Positions 23,001 to 34,483 are shown, counted from the first letter of the stretch. The stretch: 64,000 nt of DNA from Anisus vortex (GCA_949126835.1 OX421506.1:23583301-23647300); one strand, 5' to 3'. Numbers and translations are program-made. The notes: a model not told the origin generated them from the letters alone.

Positions 23001-23965
23001 GACTATCTATCAAATGTGTTTTGTTAAAAGAAAAAGACGTAATGACAATCAATATTACAATACAAACTGTAGTGACATGTTTGTTTGGTTATTTAGTTTT
23101 TGTTCATTTTTTTTTATTATTTTACGGTTGCCCGTAAACGGACATCATTTTGAAATGGGACTCTGTTTATAAACTTAACATAATTAGTAATAGGCCTACG
23201 TTTATAAAAAAATAAATGAATTAACGAATTAAGCAATATTGTTTAGATAATAAAAATTTCTTTTATATGACTTTTGGATTTATAAGTTTAACATTTGTCC
23301 CTAAAAGTTTAACGGTCTAGGAGCCAATAGAGGACAAACATTAATATAAATAAATATATAAATAAATATATATATAAACAAACACATCAACAAACTCATG
23401 GTAATTATATATATTGATATACATATTTTTATATATATATATACCTTTAAAATATTTATACAAATTTGAATTCTGACTGTTGGACCAAAACCAAACCCGA
23501 AGTGACGCTAATCACAAGCTTTTCGAAAAATAACAACTCATTATCTTCAGACTAAGAACAGGACGTAACAGGCTAAAGCAACACATGTTCCGAAAATACT
23601 AATAATATTAGTAATATTACTTATATTATAAGTCCTCGTTCTTCCCGAGTGGTCTCTGAACATGGATTGTGTTACCTGAAAAAAAAACCAGTAACTTAAC
23701 ATCATTTAAAACACTAATTGAAATGCAGAACTAGACTCAAATTGCGGATGAGCTTAGGGCACAATAATTTTTTTTTTGTAGAACACGCGTCTGTAATGTA
23801 TAAGATAAGACAATATATAAAAAAAAAAACTACCATTCGGAGGCAGCGATATCTGTCCTTACGACACAACTTTAGGAAAGAATTGCCCCTGCACCACTCT
23901 GCCCGTTATATTCTTATAAATCTCAATCTCCCTATAATTCTATCTATATATCTCGTCTGTATCTC
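23001..23965. other. AT-rich DNA without recognised genes
   Basis: No gene supported. A short tail (GTCTGTAATGTATAAGATAAG) at 23788-23810 matches ends seen near 57595 and is a SINE/LINE tail remnant. Confidence 0.4.
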
Positions 23966-24493
23966 GTAAATTCTTAGCAGATGACATGGTGCTTTACATG
24001 AGTTTTCGTCCTGATTCGTCTGCTTGGGCTGCTGCTGTTGGCGATATGGAGGAGTGCTATCAAACAGACTTAAATTAAATGATGACAAGACAGAGACAAT
24101 TATCTGTGGTTCTGATGTCAGTCTTCGGAAAATCGCTATTAGTACGATTACAGTTGGGGCTTCCGAGATAACGTTGTCCAACACGGTTAGAGACCTTGAC
24201 CTTTTTATTGATAATAAAATATCAATGGTTCCACATAACATTGCTGTGATTAAGGCTTGTTAGTCTCATCTAATTGCCCTGGATCAGCTGCAACCTTAAC
24301 TCAATAGAAGGACGGTCAATACCGTAGCAGTCTCTCTTATTCAGTCAAGGTTGGATTACTGCAATAGTTGCTTGTGGGGTTTGCCCCAGAACCAGCTGCA
24401 GAGATTACAGAGAGTGCAGAACACCGCGGCGCGCATTGTTTTGGGGATGAGGAGGCAAGATCATATCTCCCAAACATTAAGGGTTCTCCACTG
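23966..24493 (+). mobile_element. CR1-like LINE copy C, left part
   Basis: Starts just upstream of an ADD box (LADDMVLYMSF) and includes NRLKLNDDKTETIICGSD-like, SRLDYCNS and LQRVQNTAARIV segments in shifting frames. It is 5'-truncated. LTR element 2 interrupts it at 24493/30932, with ACTG duplicated. Confidence 0.75.
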
Positions 24494-25117
24494 TGTTACG
24501 AATCTCGGTCATAAATGAATGACGTAGTAAGGCATTGACCTCTTAACAAGTGCGTATCAGAGTCCAAGGCGACCAAGGTTTGACCTTTGTGCCCTGAGGG
24601 CAGTTTAAATAAAATAATTCGTCCAACCCCGTGGAAATTGGAGGATAATTCTGGATCGTAGTAATTATAGAGAAAGAGGTTAAAATGCGTATTAAGACCC
24701 TGTAGAATCTTCGATGATAGTTTTCTTTGTAAAGTTCCGACCTCCTTAAAGTTAGTTCAGTTTAAACGTTTGTAGAGAGAAGTCGCTATATTAATACTTG
24801 TACATATAATGTCAATTTGTTGAAATACTTATGTTACCATCAGTTGATGAGATTTATTGATCGTTTATATTGAGTCTACAATTTAAATAAAATTGTTTAT
24901 TCAACAACTGGAGTTGTTTGATCTATCATTGTTGAGAAAGGTGTTGAAGATAATTATCACGAATATAACTACATTACTGCATAGACCTGTCAGTCAAGGA
25001 ACCCCTAGCTTGGGCTACAGATTAGCAGAATCTAGAGACTTCTAATAAAGATACAACTTTATTCATTGAATCTGATTTAACGAGTCATAATAATAGTCAA
25101 TCTAAAGGGACATAACA
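24494..25117 (+). repeat. 5' LTR of element 2
   Basis: 624 bp, TGTTACG...ATAACA, with AATAAAATTGT near 24886-24896 as in element 1. Its termini and polyadenylation neighbourhood resemble the element 1 LTR; the rest has diverged. Confidence 0.95.
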
Positions 25118-25119
25118 AT

Positions 25120-25137
25120 TTGCGGGCTACGTCCGAT
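25120..25137 (+). promoter_or_regulatory. Primer binding site candidate, element 2
   Basis: TTGCGGGCTACGTCCGAT begins two bases after the LTR and parallels the element 1 site (shared GGGCT and GTCC). The tRNA is not assigned. Confidence 0.4.
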
Positions 25138-25289
25138 ATAGTTGTATAAATAAGCATATATTCAAGTTGTGTTGTGTTGTGTGTTGGAGCAGTGACCTAC
25201 TGAGCAAGCCTAAGAACGCTGAAATTATTCTTCCGATTGGAAAAACGTAAGTTGGAAATTTACCACTTTATAAATCTCTTAACTAAAGA

Positions 25290-26792
25290 ATGGAATTTAT
25301 TGAAAATCCAGAAGAAGAAGTTTTGAAAACTTTATCAATAAAGAAGTTAAAAGAGATCGCTGAGATCTTGAAGATAGAAGTTACTGAAACTACACCATCC
25401 AGAACTGTGTTGACACAGCAGATAAAAGATGTGTTGATTGCGAGTGGCAAGTTGAAAGTAGAATCAAGCGCGGAGGAATATCAAGTTGAAGGTCAGACGT
25501 CGAAATCTTCAATGTCCGAACAGTTGCGATTTCAACTAGAAATGAAACGGATGGAATTGGAAGATAAACGAGAAGAAAAACGTCTGGATCGTGAGATAGA
25601 AGAAAAACGGCTTGAGATGGAACAAAAACGTCTAGAAATAGAAAGTCAGGAAAGAGATAAGAAAAGTCAAAGAGAAATAGAAAGTCAGGAAAGAATAGAA
25701 CTGGCGAAGATAGGAGCTACTAAAAAAGAATCTCATAGTGATGTAGAGATGGCCAGATGGAAAAAGCTAGTCCCTACCTACATTGATAAAGAAAGTGAAA
25801 TAGCTAATTTCTTCCAGACCTTTGAGATTTCTTGCAGAGATTTTAAGTTCCCAGAAGATAAATGGGGAATATTAGTCAGAACAGCTTTTACTCAGGGAAG
25901 GGCAAGAGATTGTGTTCTATTGTTAAAAGAGGAGCATTTAAATGATTATGAAGTCATTAAAGACACTGTACTTAAAGCCTATAACCAGATACCGGAAAGT
26001 TATCGGAAAAGGTTCCGTCAGTACACAATGTCCCCTTACCAAACACACTTAGACTTCCTTAGAGCAGAAGAAAAGTTAATGGATCAGTGGATAAAATCCA
26101 GAAATATCTCCACATTAAAAGAATTGAAAGATATCATTCTTTTAGAGGATTTTATTAACAAAGTGAGGCCGGATATAAGAATGTATTTATCCGAGCGTGA
26201 CATCACTGACCCACATAAGGCTGCTGATTTAGCGGAACAGTATACACTGTGTCATAGGACAGCTGGTGAAAAGAATTTTAATAGGGCACAACGGCAAGCA
26301 GAAAACGCACCACAACAACAACATCGTGAAAAAGAGCATTTTGTGAAACAAAATGATGTTCATAAGAAACCTGTCAACAAAAACGTCCAATGTACTTTTT
26401 GTAAAAGAGTAGGACATAGCATCGAGGACTGTTGGAGTATAAGGAAAGAAAAAGGACCTAATAAAGTGGTAATGTGCGTCAGACATGCACCAATACAAAA
26501 TGTACAAGAAAGCGAAAATACAAACGAACTGAATTCGAAGAAAGATTCTTCTAAACCAGAAACACTGAGGGTGGATTTGCCTGAGAGCAAAAGTCAGAAG
26601 GTAGAGAAATCTACAACTGAAGATAATGAGGATAAATATCCTGATTATAAATACAGAATGGCTACTATTGGATTGGTTGTCCAAGTCCACAGAGACGAAA
26701 AAGTAGACCAAAGTATTTTTGACTCGAACAAGAGTCTGAAGCCATCGAAAGATGAAAAAAACACCCGAAAGTCATGGTCAAGGGAAGAATAA
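25290..26792 (+). CDS. Gag polyprotein, element 2
   Basis: 500 codons. An N-terminal helical segment has KKLKEIAEILKIEVTETTPS, matching the element 1 start in style. A long Glu/Arg/Lys coiled coil follows (about 80-150), then the capsid region with YRKRFRQY and MDQWIKSRN (about 250-280). The CCHC knuckle is C368, C371, H376, C381. The C-terminus is Glu/Lys-rich. The frame closes at 26792, 41 bases into the overlapping protease frame. The change of frame is +1 and coincides with an A7 run at 26755-26761, so either a homopolymer indel or +1 frameshifting separates the two frames. Element 1 has a continuous frame here. Confidence 0.88.
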   Translation: MEFIENPEEEVLKTLSIKKLKEIAEILKIEVTETTPSRTVLTQQIKDVLIASGKLKVESSAEEYQVEGQTSKSSMSEQLRFQLEMKRMELEDKREEKRLDREIEEKRLEMEQKRLEIESQERDKKSQREIESQERIELAKIGATKKESHSDVEMARWKKLVPTYIDKESEIANFFQTFEISCRDFKFPEDKWGILVRTAFTQGRARDCVLLLKEEHLNDYEVIKDTVLKAYNQIPESYRKRFRQYTMSPYQTHLDFLRAEEKLMDQWIKSRNISTLKELKDIILLEDFINKVRPDIRMYLSERDITDPHKAADLAEQYTLCHRTAGEKNFNRAQRQAENAPQQQHREKEHFVKQNDVHKKPVNKNVQCTFCKRVGHSIEDCWSIRKEKGPNKVVMCVRHAPIQNVQESENTNELNSKKDSSKPETLRVDLPESKSQKVEKSTTEDNEDKYPDYKYRMATIGLVVQVHRDEKVDQSIFDSNKSLKPSKDEKNTRKSWSREE

Positions 26793-27690
26793 AATTGACA
26801 CAGAGACCCTGTGCAGTTTTCAACCGTTCATTAGTGAAGGTTGTGTGGCCTTACAAAAGGAAGGACCACTGAAGTCCGTAAACATATTACGAGACACAGG
26901 AGCATCATTAACCCTGCTGCTTAAAGATGTATTACCATTAAATGATAATACATTGACAGGACAGACTGTCCTATTGAGAGGTTTTGAATGGAAAGAAGAA
27001 ATACCTCTACATAGGATATACCTCGCATCTGACTTGGTGACAGGATATGTGACAGTTGGAGTAATATCAAAACTTCCTGTTGAGGGCATATCTGTTATAC
27101 TAGCAAATGATTTGGCGAAAGGGAGGGTGAGACCTGAACTGATTGTGAAGGAAAATCCAGACCCTAGTCCTATTGTGGAGACAGGAAAAGAAAAAGAACT
27201 TTATCCTGTAGGTGATGTCATAAATGGTATGACACCACAGAAAAAGAAAGAAGAAACTATCTCACAAGAAAAGAAAAAGAAAGAAGAAATTCTCCCACGA
27301 GAGAAGAAAGAGGAAGAAGAAGTGGAACTTGATACTACTATTTTCTCCAAGATTGATGATTGTCCGAAAGGAAATGAACAATCAAAGAAGTCATCACCAA
27401 ATGAATTGATTGCTGAGCAGAAAGTAGACCCAGAGTTGCTACAGTTGCATGAGAAAGCTGTCGACGAGAAAGAAAGTCCTACTACTGATGTCTATGAACA
27501 GATAGACCACAGCATGAACAAACAACAATGCAAACCTGCAGTTGCCGGTACAGATGAAGATTTAAGGAGCATCACTGAAGAAACGAGTGCGAGAACTGGA
27601 CCGAAACTACCAAAAGCTATGGGTTACCACAATCCATACCAACAAATCGAAGGACCAACTTCGCCCCGGAACTCTTCAATCCAGTCCTAA
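26752..27690 (+). CDS. Retropepsin-like protease, element 2
   Basis: 312 codons in the +1 frame relative to gag. The active-site motif is DTGA (residues 48-51) in ILRDTGASLTLLL, then PLHRIYLASDLVTGYVTVG and VEGISVILANDLAKG, aligning segment by segment with the element 1 protease. The remaining 180 residues are Lys/Glu-rich with PKKKEE-type repeats and no recognised domain; they occupy the position of the protease-integrase linker. The ATG used is simply the first in frame; in life the domain was probably made as a gag fusion. Confidence 0.8.
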   Translation: MKKTPESHGQGKNKIDTETLCSFQPFISEGCVALQKEGPLKSVNILRDTGASLTLLLKDVLPLNDNTLTGQTVLLRGFEWKEEIPLHRIYLASDLVTGYVTVGVISKLPVEGISVILANDLAKGRVRPELIVKENPDPSPIVETGKEKELYPVGDVINGMTPQKKKEETISQEKKKKEEILPREKKEEEEVELDTTIFSKIDDCPKGNEQSKKSSPNELIAEQKVDPELLQLHEKAVDEKESPTTDVYEQIDHSMNKQQCKPAVAGTDEDLRSITEETSARTGPKLPKAMGYHNPYQQIEGPTSPRNSSIQS

Positions 27691-27713
27691 AGAACTTATG
27701 CCTGGAGCAGGAG

Positions 27714-28097
27714 ATGTCAACTGAATCCTATCCTGAAAGTCGAGGAGCCTATGGACCAATCTTTGGACCCACTGTCCGAGGACCACTCAAACTACTTCAA
27801 GAGGAATGGCAGACCGAATTGGATCTCCTTGGGCTGAGCAAGTACCTAGATAAGTACATAAATTTTTTGTCTGACATAACTGTTTTTGTTAGAAAAAAAT
27901 TGTACACTGCTCACATGCAGATGCTATTGTTGTGTGATGAAAGAAAGGCAAAAATATTATATCATTTGAAAATGATAAAGCCTTACCTTCTGAAAACAAT
28001 TGGAATAAGCTTGATGTTGTTAACATTGTTACTCTTAATTGTAAAATTTATGCCTGGAGTACAGGATGAATTGAATGACAAATTCACTGATAGTTAG
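27714..28097 (+). pseudogene. Integrase C-terminal remnant, element 2
   Basis: 127 codons. FGPTVRGPLKLLQEEW matches the element 1 stretch just after the integrase core, and KMIKPYL matches the integrase end (LKPYI). The zinc module, D,D35E core and GPY/F segment are missing, so two deletions are implied. The tail LLKTIGISLMLLTLLLLIVKF looks membrane-spanning, but it may simply be AT-rich sequence read as Leu/Ile. Confidence 0.7.
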
Positions 28098-30294
28098 TTA
28101 CCAAACTTACTATTTTAAAACTAAATCCCTTACTTGTGATGAAAAAGGACTGAGTAAAAGTATTGTTAGAGTAAATATCATTATCATGTGATATTTCTAA
28201 ACAAACTTGTTAGGTTGAGCATTTAAAATAATTGCTATAAGAGAAAAAGATCAGTTTTATCCGCAGAATCGGTTTCTAACTCAGAGGACATGATAAATGT
28301 GGACTGATTATAAGATATGTTTGAGAATCTCTGGAAATGATAATTGAAACATTTGGCAGAGAGGATAATTTGATTGAAAAAGATGTAAATGGTTTTGAGA
28401 AAAGAGAATTTTTCTATCACTAAAGTATTGAGAAATGTTTTATGATTGTACTATGGATTTATTTTATCATGTACTGTTGTTGAAATAATTGCACTGAGAC
28501 AAGATGCAAATTTCTTCTATGTGAATTTATTCATTTGTTCTATTATCATTGAATGTATGATAATGAAGGGTAAAAATAGTTGCAGCAAGGCAGAACTATG
28601 ACTAACAAGAATTCCAAGAAATGTATTATATATGATTTTTCACTTTTAGGATACTGTTACATGAAAAGCAGACCAAAAGTAGAAACTAATAAAACTTTGT
28701 ATCCTTGTTTGTATAAATTTAGGATATGTGCCACTGATTTGACACTGTAAACCAGAATGATTGAGAATTTCATGGTTGAAAATTTATAATGTTGACATAC
28801 CAATGTTCAACAAATGTATTATTAATTAAGGATTTCATGTCAAGATTGTAGAACTAATCTATTTTTTCTGTATGAGTTAAAATAGATTGAATGAATTGTA
28901 CTGACAATCAAAAGATTGGGTAGACCTGAACACTGTGAGGAACAGGAGAACCTAGAATCTATGAATAATGAATAAAACCTTTGTGGAACATGGAAAAGAG
29001 CAATGGATTCCAACCTTACCATAACTGAAAAGCTGGGAGATGGAACCATTCAGACCAGAAATTGTTTTGTAAAAATTGTTAAATTGATTTCTGTCTGAAA
29101 AAAATATAGTCTATGCTCTTTAAATTCTAATCTTTTATCTTTTGTACTTCAATAATATTGTATTTGAAATGTCTTTGATGTAATCTAAAGAAAATAAGTA
29201 CTTACTGTGTAGTACTAAGATTGTATGAAGATAATATAATCTGCTTTAATTGATAGTTAATTAAGTAAATTAACCAAATTTGTTTCAAGTAAATCCATGT
29301 CTGCATGAAAGATAGAATGTTTCAATGTGAACTCTTTTAAAAAGAAAATAATGACGTCGAAAGGTCATGGTAAAATGAAAGATTGAAATATTTTTAATGA
29401 AATTGTCTATAAACTATTTTAATTCGTGAAAAGACTATGTTTAATGTTCTTAAAATAACATAAATGAATTTGATTTTGAGATGATAGTTGTTAAAGAATG
29501 CTCATTTAATACGATAACTATTTAATCGCGTAGCAATTTTTTTACCTAGGCTGTGATGAGGTAAAAATTTGCATAGCCATGTAAACATTGGTTAGAATCA
29601 ATTGGGAATGAGAGAGAAAGAAAAAAAGAGAGAGAGAGAGAGTGCGGAATTGACCTACATTTTGGGTCGCGTCACAGACAGTTTGGTCTAATGTGTTAGT
29701 CAGCCTACAGGCTTAAAAAAAAAAATACTGTCTACATGAGCAATAATCTTTTTTGTTGTAAAGTGAAATTAGGTCAGGGCTAGTATTTTTTTTGTTTTGT
29801 AATTGAGTTAGGCCTAGCATGTGTTCTATCAGAACGTTGGGTTTTTTCTCCTTATGAAAAAATAAGTCGTGTCTGCATAGACATTAAGTGATTTTTTCTT
29901 TTGTTGTTTGATTACAAATGTAAAAGCTAAGTTTATAATTAAATGAACGAGAGAGTTTTTATTAACGTGGAATGATAATGGAATGGAAATTATTAGATTG
30001 TATAATGTTTAACCCTATGTATTTTTCTTGTATACAAGATTTAGATAAACAATTTAATTGTCCATTGTTTTGAATTAAAAATTGAATGATTGAATGACTG
30101 TAGTTAAGCCATTTGATAAGATGAACTTATATTGCATATATTATATGTTATTGTTATCAGTTTGATTGAATAGGTGGAATAGCCAATTGAACTGTATTGT
30201 ATTTTTCCCCGGAATATTTTCTTTTATAATTATTCCTTAAAATTAACATTTTTTTTGTATTGTTAAAATGTAAAAGAAATAATTATAAAACTTT
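28098..30294 (+). other. Non-coding interior of element 2
   Basis: 2.2 kb of AT-rich DNA inside the element, where RT and RNase H would be expected. I found no YxDD box, TVDA motif or ADxLSR ending on either strand. A GA run lies near 29617-29642. Confidence 0.7.
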
Positions 30295-30295
30295 T

Positions 30296-30307
30296 TAAGG
30301 GTGGTCG
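30296..30307 (+). promoter_or_regulatory. Polypurine tract candidate, element 2
   Basis: AAGGGTGGTCG directly before the 3' LTR, in the position of AAGGGGGGGCGAG in element 1 but interrupted by T. Confidence 0.45.
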
Positions 30308-30931
30308 TGTTACGAATCTCGGTCATAAATGAATGACGTAGTAAGGCATTGACCTCTTAACAAGTGCGTATCAGAGTCCAAGGCGACCAAGGTTTGACCT
30401 TTGTGCCCTGAGGGCAGTTTAAATAAAATAATTCGTCCAACCCCGTGGAAATTGGAGGATAATTCTGGATCGTAGTAATTATAGAGAAAGAGGTTAAAAT
30501 GCGTATTAAGACCCTGTAGAATCTTCGATGATAGTTTTCTTTGTAAAGTTCCGACCTCCTTAAAGTTAGTTCAGTTTAAACGTTTGTAGAGAGAAGTCGC
30601 TATATTAATACTTGTACATATAATGTCAATTTGTTGAATTACTTATGTTACCATCAGTTGATGAGATTTATTGATCGTTTATATTGAGTCTACAATTTAA
30701 ATAAAATTGTTTATTCAACAACTGGAGTTATTTGATCTATCATTGTTGAGAAAGGTGTTGAAGATAATTATCACGAATATAACTACATTACTGCATAGAC
30801 CTGTCAGTCAAGGAACCCCTAGCTTGGGCTACAGATTAGCAGAATCTAGAGACTTCTAATAAAGATACAACTATATTCATTGAATCCGATTTAACGAGTC
30901 GTAATAATAGTCAATCTAAAGGGACATAACA
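30308..30931 (+). repeat. 3' LTR of element 2
   Basis: 624 bp, matching the 5' LTR apart from about five substitutions, and followed by the ACTG duplicate and the rest of LINE copy C. Confidence 0.95.
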
Positions 30932-31345
30932 ACTGGCTCCCGGTGATAAAGCGAAAAGAGCACAAAATTATGTCCATTACATACGGATGCATAAAGGGCA
31001 TTGCTCCTTTCTATCTTCGTGAGCTTATATCAAGGCATGAGCCATCTAGGGAACTGAGCTCTTCATCACAGTCACTCCTTAAAACTCCAAGATTGGATGG
31101 ACACAAAAAGAAGTACCAGGGAGGTCGCTCATTTGAATCAGTGGCACATTCTTTATGGAGCAGCTTATCTCAAACACTGAGAGAATCTGGGACATGAGAA
31201 TCGTTTTAAAAGAACTTCAAGACCTTTCTCTTTGGCTAATACATCTGCCACTGCAATTCACACCAAGAGCTTACTGAGCAGGCTAGTTTGATAGCATGGA
31301 TTGAAACGCTATAAGAAATGCCGATTCTTATCTTATATCTATCGA
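30932..31345 (+). mobile_element. CR1-like LINE copy C, right part
   Basis: Continues copy C after element 2. The open stretch 30943-31197 holds the best-preserved RT C-terminus of this family: YGCIKGIAPFYLREL, EPSRELSSSSQSLL and ESVAHSLWSSL, typical of CR1/L2/Jockey LINEs. A 3' UTR and TTCTTATCTTAT tail follow, leading into TATC microsatellite. Confidence 0.8.
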
Positions 31346-31369
31346 TATATCTCTCCCTATCTATTTCCC

Positions 31370-31404
31370 TTTCTCCCTATCTATCTATCTATCTATCTAT
31401 CTAA

Positions 31405-31448
<44 letters not shown>

Positions 31449-31450
31449 GA
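31370..31450. repeat. TATC microsatellite
   Basis: Tandem TATC units. The reading frame of YLSI repeats across it is a by-product. Confidence 0.9.
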
Positions 31451-32019
31451 CCTAGGCCTATATATCGATATATAGGCATAATATTAATAAATAATATTAT
31501 AAAACTAGAATAGTATAGTATAGAATCTATATTTATAACAGTCTATAACACTTTCGAGACTGAACTTTTTTAATGACCGATTTAAACCTCCCCCCCCCAC
31601 CCACCCCATACCTTCCCGACCCTCCGTCTCCCTGAGACATATTTTGCTATGCTTGAAGCATTTTCTTCAAGGTGAACGCCAGAGAAATATCTATTGACAC
31701 ATTTCCATGCCTTAACAGTTGCTCTTAATGAAAGGACCACGAGCCGGCTGCGTGATTTATTTTTTTTTGGTTCTATTCACTTCCATTCCAGTGTGAATAC
31801 GAGTGTCCGTGACCTAATAAAAATTTTGCATTCTAAATTCTAATACTTAAAAACAGTTTAGGTTCTTTATCAAGTCGACCTCACATGAGGTCTTAATAGC
31901 ATATCTAAAAAAAAATAAAAAATTGCATAGGTTGGCCACTATGGGACATCCTGATTTTCTATCGATTGGTTTATTACTTTTTGACTTGCAATAAAAAAAA
32001 AGATTGTATCTGTCTATTT

Positions 32020-32460
32020 ATCTACCTATCTGACAGTCTGTGCGTGTGTCTGTCTGTCTCTTTATATCAATAGGCATAAATGGGTTTTTGAATGCACTCT
32101 ATTGGACTGTATATTATCAACGTAGTCTGACTCTCAAACTGTCTGTCTGTCTACCTGACGCTGTCTTCATCTCAACATACATAGATAACAAAAAAAAAAT
32201 ACAACTAACATGCGTAGTGTTTCGACTCCACCCAAGGCATCTGTATCTGTATCTATTTGCGTTTGTCAATCTGTTTATCTGTCTGTTTATCTACCTGTCT
32301 GTCTGTCTCTCTGTCTGCCTAAATATCTTCCTATAAGTCTGTCTGATTTTATGTCTGCCTATCTGTCAGCCTATTAGTCTACCTGTCTATCTCTCTGCCT
32401 ATCCTTCTGCAAATATATCTGCTAATTTGTCTGTCTATCTGTCTTTGTGTCTCTTATACA
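32020..32460. repeat. Degenerate TCTG/TCTA-rich tract
   Basis: Irregular CTGTCTGT and TATCTG units; low-complexity, non-coding. Confidence 0.75.
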
Positions 32461-32715
32461 TTACAGACGCTCCTTTTATATTTATTCATGTATTATGTTT
32501 AATTATCCAGCTGTCTAACAAACTATTTATAAAAATATGCATATATATAGATCTATACTTAAGTCGGTCTAGCGTATCGTGCAACATTAATTATTTATAG
32601 ATGTTTCAAAAAGATCAAATACGTCCTTGAGACTTTATTTTGTTTTAATACTGTTTTTTTTTTCTTCTTTTCGTATCGATTCATAACACTATGTCTGACA
32701 GCCTATGAATAATCA

Positions 32716-32780
<65 letters not shown>

Positions 32781-32920
32781 ATCTATCTATCTATCTATCT
32801 ATCTATCGATCGATCTATCTATCTATCTATCTACCTATCGATCTATTGATCTATCTATCTATTTATCTATACATCCATCCATCCATCTATCTATCTATCT
32901 ATCTATCTATACATCCATCC

Positions 32921-33019
<99 letters not shown>

Positions 33020-33136
33020 GATCGATCGATCTATCTATCTATCTATCTATCTATCTACCTATCGATCTATTGATCTATCTATCTATCTATCTATACATCC
33101 ATCCATCCATCTATCTATCTATCTATACATCCATCC

Positions 33137-33217
<81 letters not shown>

Positions 33218-33235
33218 ACTATCTAACTATTTATT
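32716..33235. repeat. Long TATC (GATA) microsatellite
   Basis: About 520 bp of TATC tandem units with CATCCATCC interruptions and an internal duplicated block (CTTTCTATC...CGATCGATC occurs twice, about 220 bp apart). Confidence 0.95.
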
Positions 33236-33374
33236 TATTCATTTTTTTATGCACTCGTCATCTGACTATCAAATTGTATGTCTGCCTGTCTGTCGGTCGG
33301 TTTATCTAACTATCCATCTATGTGCCTATCCATCTATCTACCCGTGTGTCTGTGTATCTTTTTATTTATGTTTG

Positions 33375-33622
33375 AACGGTAGCCGAGCGGCAGCGCATTC
33401 GGCTGGCATAACGAAGGTACTGGGTTCGAATCCTGGTGAAGACTAGGATTTGTTACCTGGGTCTACAGGGTGTCCCTGAGTCTACCCAGCTCTGATGGGT
33501 ACCTGACATTAGTTGGGGTGAAGTAAAGGCGGCTAGGCATTGTGATGGCCCACACATCCTCCCCTAGTATGCCGTCACAAAACTGGTAAACGCTGCAATG
33601 ATCAATTTCGTCCGACATGTAC
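33375..33622 (+). repeat. tRNA-derived SINE, family B
   Basis: A-box-like GGTAGCCGAGCGGCAGCGC and B-box GGGTTCGAATCC, then a body with GGGTCTACAGGGTGTCCC, GGGGTGAAGTAAAGGCGGC and a tail TTTCGTCCGACATGTAC. Other copies are at 36529-36712, 39090-39338, 49276-49872, 59833-60135 and 62706-62971. It is not a tRNA gene, because no acceptor stem can be closed around it. Confidence 0.85.
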
Positions 33623-33960
33623 TTTTCTTACTATATGATTATATGCATTTAACTATTTTACTTTTCAGCATTCTATCTATATAACTTTCAGCCAATATGT
33701 CTACATATATCCTTCTATTTATCATTATGTCTATCATTTTGTCCTTGTTTTATTTAATATTTATTTACCTAAGCATATATCTGCATTTCTAATATGGTAA
33801 ATATTCCAAATTCTGATTGTTCTCCACATTTGCCATGTTTCAAGTTTCAATAGACCGGCCTTATAATACATAAAACGAAGTCTCAGTTTTTTGCCCATGT
33901 TCATGTTTTTGGCTACAACGCTGAAAACTTCGTTCATCACCACAGGGACCTATACTGGAG

Positions 33961-34377
33961 CTGTGGTCGGCAACCTTTTGATAACAGTGTAGGACGGGGA
34001 TCGGCAAACTACGGAACGCGTGCCAGCCGTGGCACCCAGAGTGATTTTTAATAGCACGCGGAATGCAAAAATGCAATTCAAGAAACTGCTACGAGAAATT
34101 GAGTGCTATAAAGGAGGATGAATTTTAGGCTGTTGGCACGTTGGATGAATTAGAAATCCCACTCTGACACAGTTATATAAAAAAAATGCCGATCTCTGGT
34201 GTAGGATAAAGTCAGGTAAACAGTTCCTTCAGCGCGCCCACAAACTCAACCTTCGACAGCAATCAATTTCTTGTAGAAGAGACTCGAATTGTCTATAGTG
34301 AATTGTCTGTCAGGCGCCATTAAAAATCACCCTGCAGTGCCAAATCTGGCATGCGTGCAGTATGTTGCCGACCGCTG
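33961..34377. mobile_element. 205-bp hAT-type MITE interrupted by a second copy
   Basis: The ends are GGTCGGCAACC and GGTTGCC-type (TTGCCGACCGCTG). Removing the nested copy and its duplicate leaves 205 bp, the same length as the copies at 41994 and 57937. The flanks TACTGGAG and GACCAGAG are a worn 8-bp duplication. The other segmental copy has the unoccupied site at 46476-46483. Confidence 0.7.
33995..34198. mobile_element. hAT-type MITE nested in a MITE
   Basis: 204 bp with GGGGATCGGCA at one end and TGCCGATCTCTG at the other, flanked by the perfect 8-bp duplication GTGTAGGA (33987-33994 and 34199-34206). The 8-bp duplication fits hAT elements. Confidence 0.8.
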
Positions 34378-34442
34378 GACCAGAGAAATCATTTTTATTA
34401 AACATTTAACCGAGTTCCCGTCTTCATTAAAACATGACTTTT

Positions 34443-34482
34443 ACCCCCCCCCCCTCCCCCCCCCCCCCCCCCCCCCCCCCGT
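34443..34482. repeat. Poly-C tract
   Basis: About 40 bases, nearly all C; a potential i-motif/G-quadruplex and sequencing-error-prone site. Confidence 0.9.
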
Positions 34483-34483
34483 C

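Larger units (their letters stand above)
24494..30931 (+). mobile_element. Gmr1-related LTR retrotransposon lacking RT (element 2)
   Basis: 6438 bp with 624-bp LTRs (24494-25117 and 30308-30931), TGTTACG to ATAACA, and the 4-bp target duplication ACTG at 24490-24493 and 30932-30935. Five LTR differences were counted by eye, so it is older than element 1. Gag and protease are related to element 1, but only the C-terminal part of integrase remains and no RT or RNase H was found. About 2.2 kb of AT-rich non-coding DNA takes their place. It is best read as a non-autonomous or deleted member of the same clade. Confidence 0.9.

Noticed and set aside
26755..26762. AAAAAAC as a -1 ribosomal slippery site between gag and protease of element 2
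   Set aside because: The heptamer is in the right phase for -1 slippage, but the protease lies in the +1 frame, so slippage there would miss it.
28000..28097. Envelope-like transmembrane tail in element 2
   Set aside because: A single Leu/Ile-rich stretch in AT-rich DNA, directly after the integrase end, with no glycoprotein features.
32705..33309. Long frames made of Tyr-Leu-Ser-Ile repeats
   Set aside because: Direct translation of TATC microsatellite; no coding signal.
33375..33440. tRNA gene
   Set aside because: A- and B-boxes are present but acceptor and anticodon stems cannot be closed; the copies form a SINE family.
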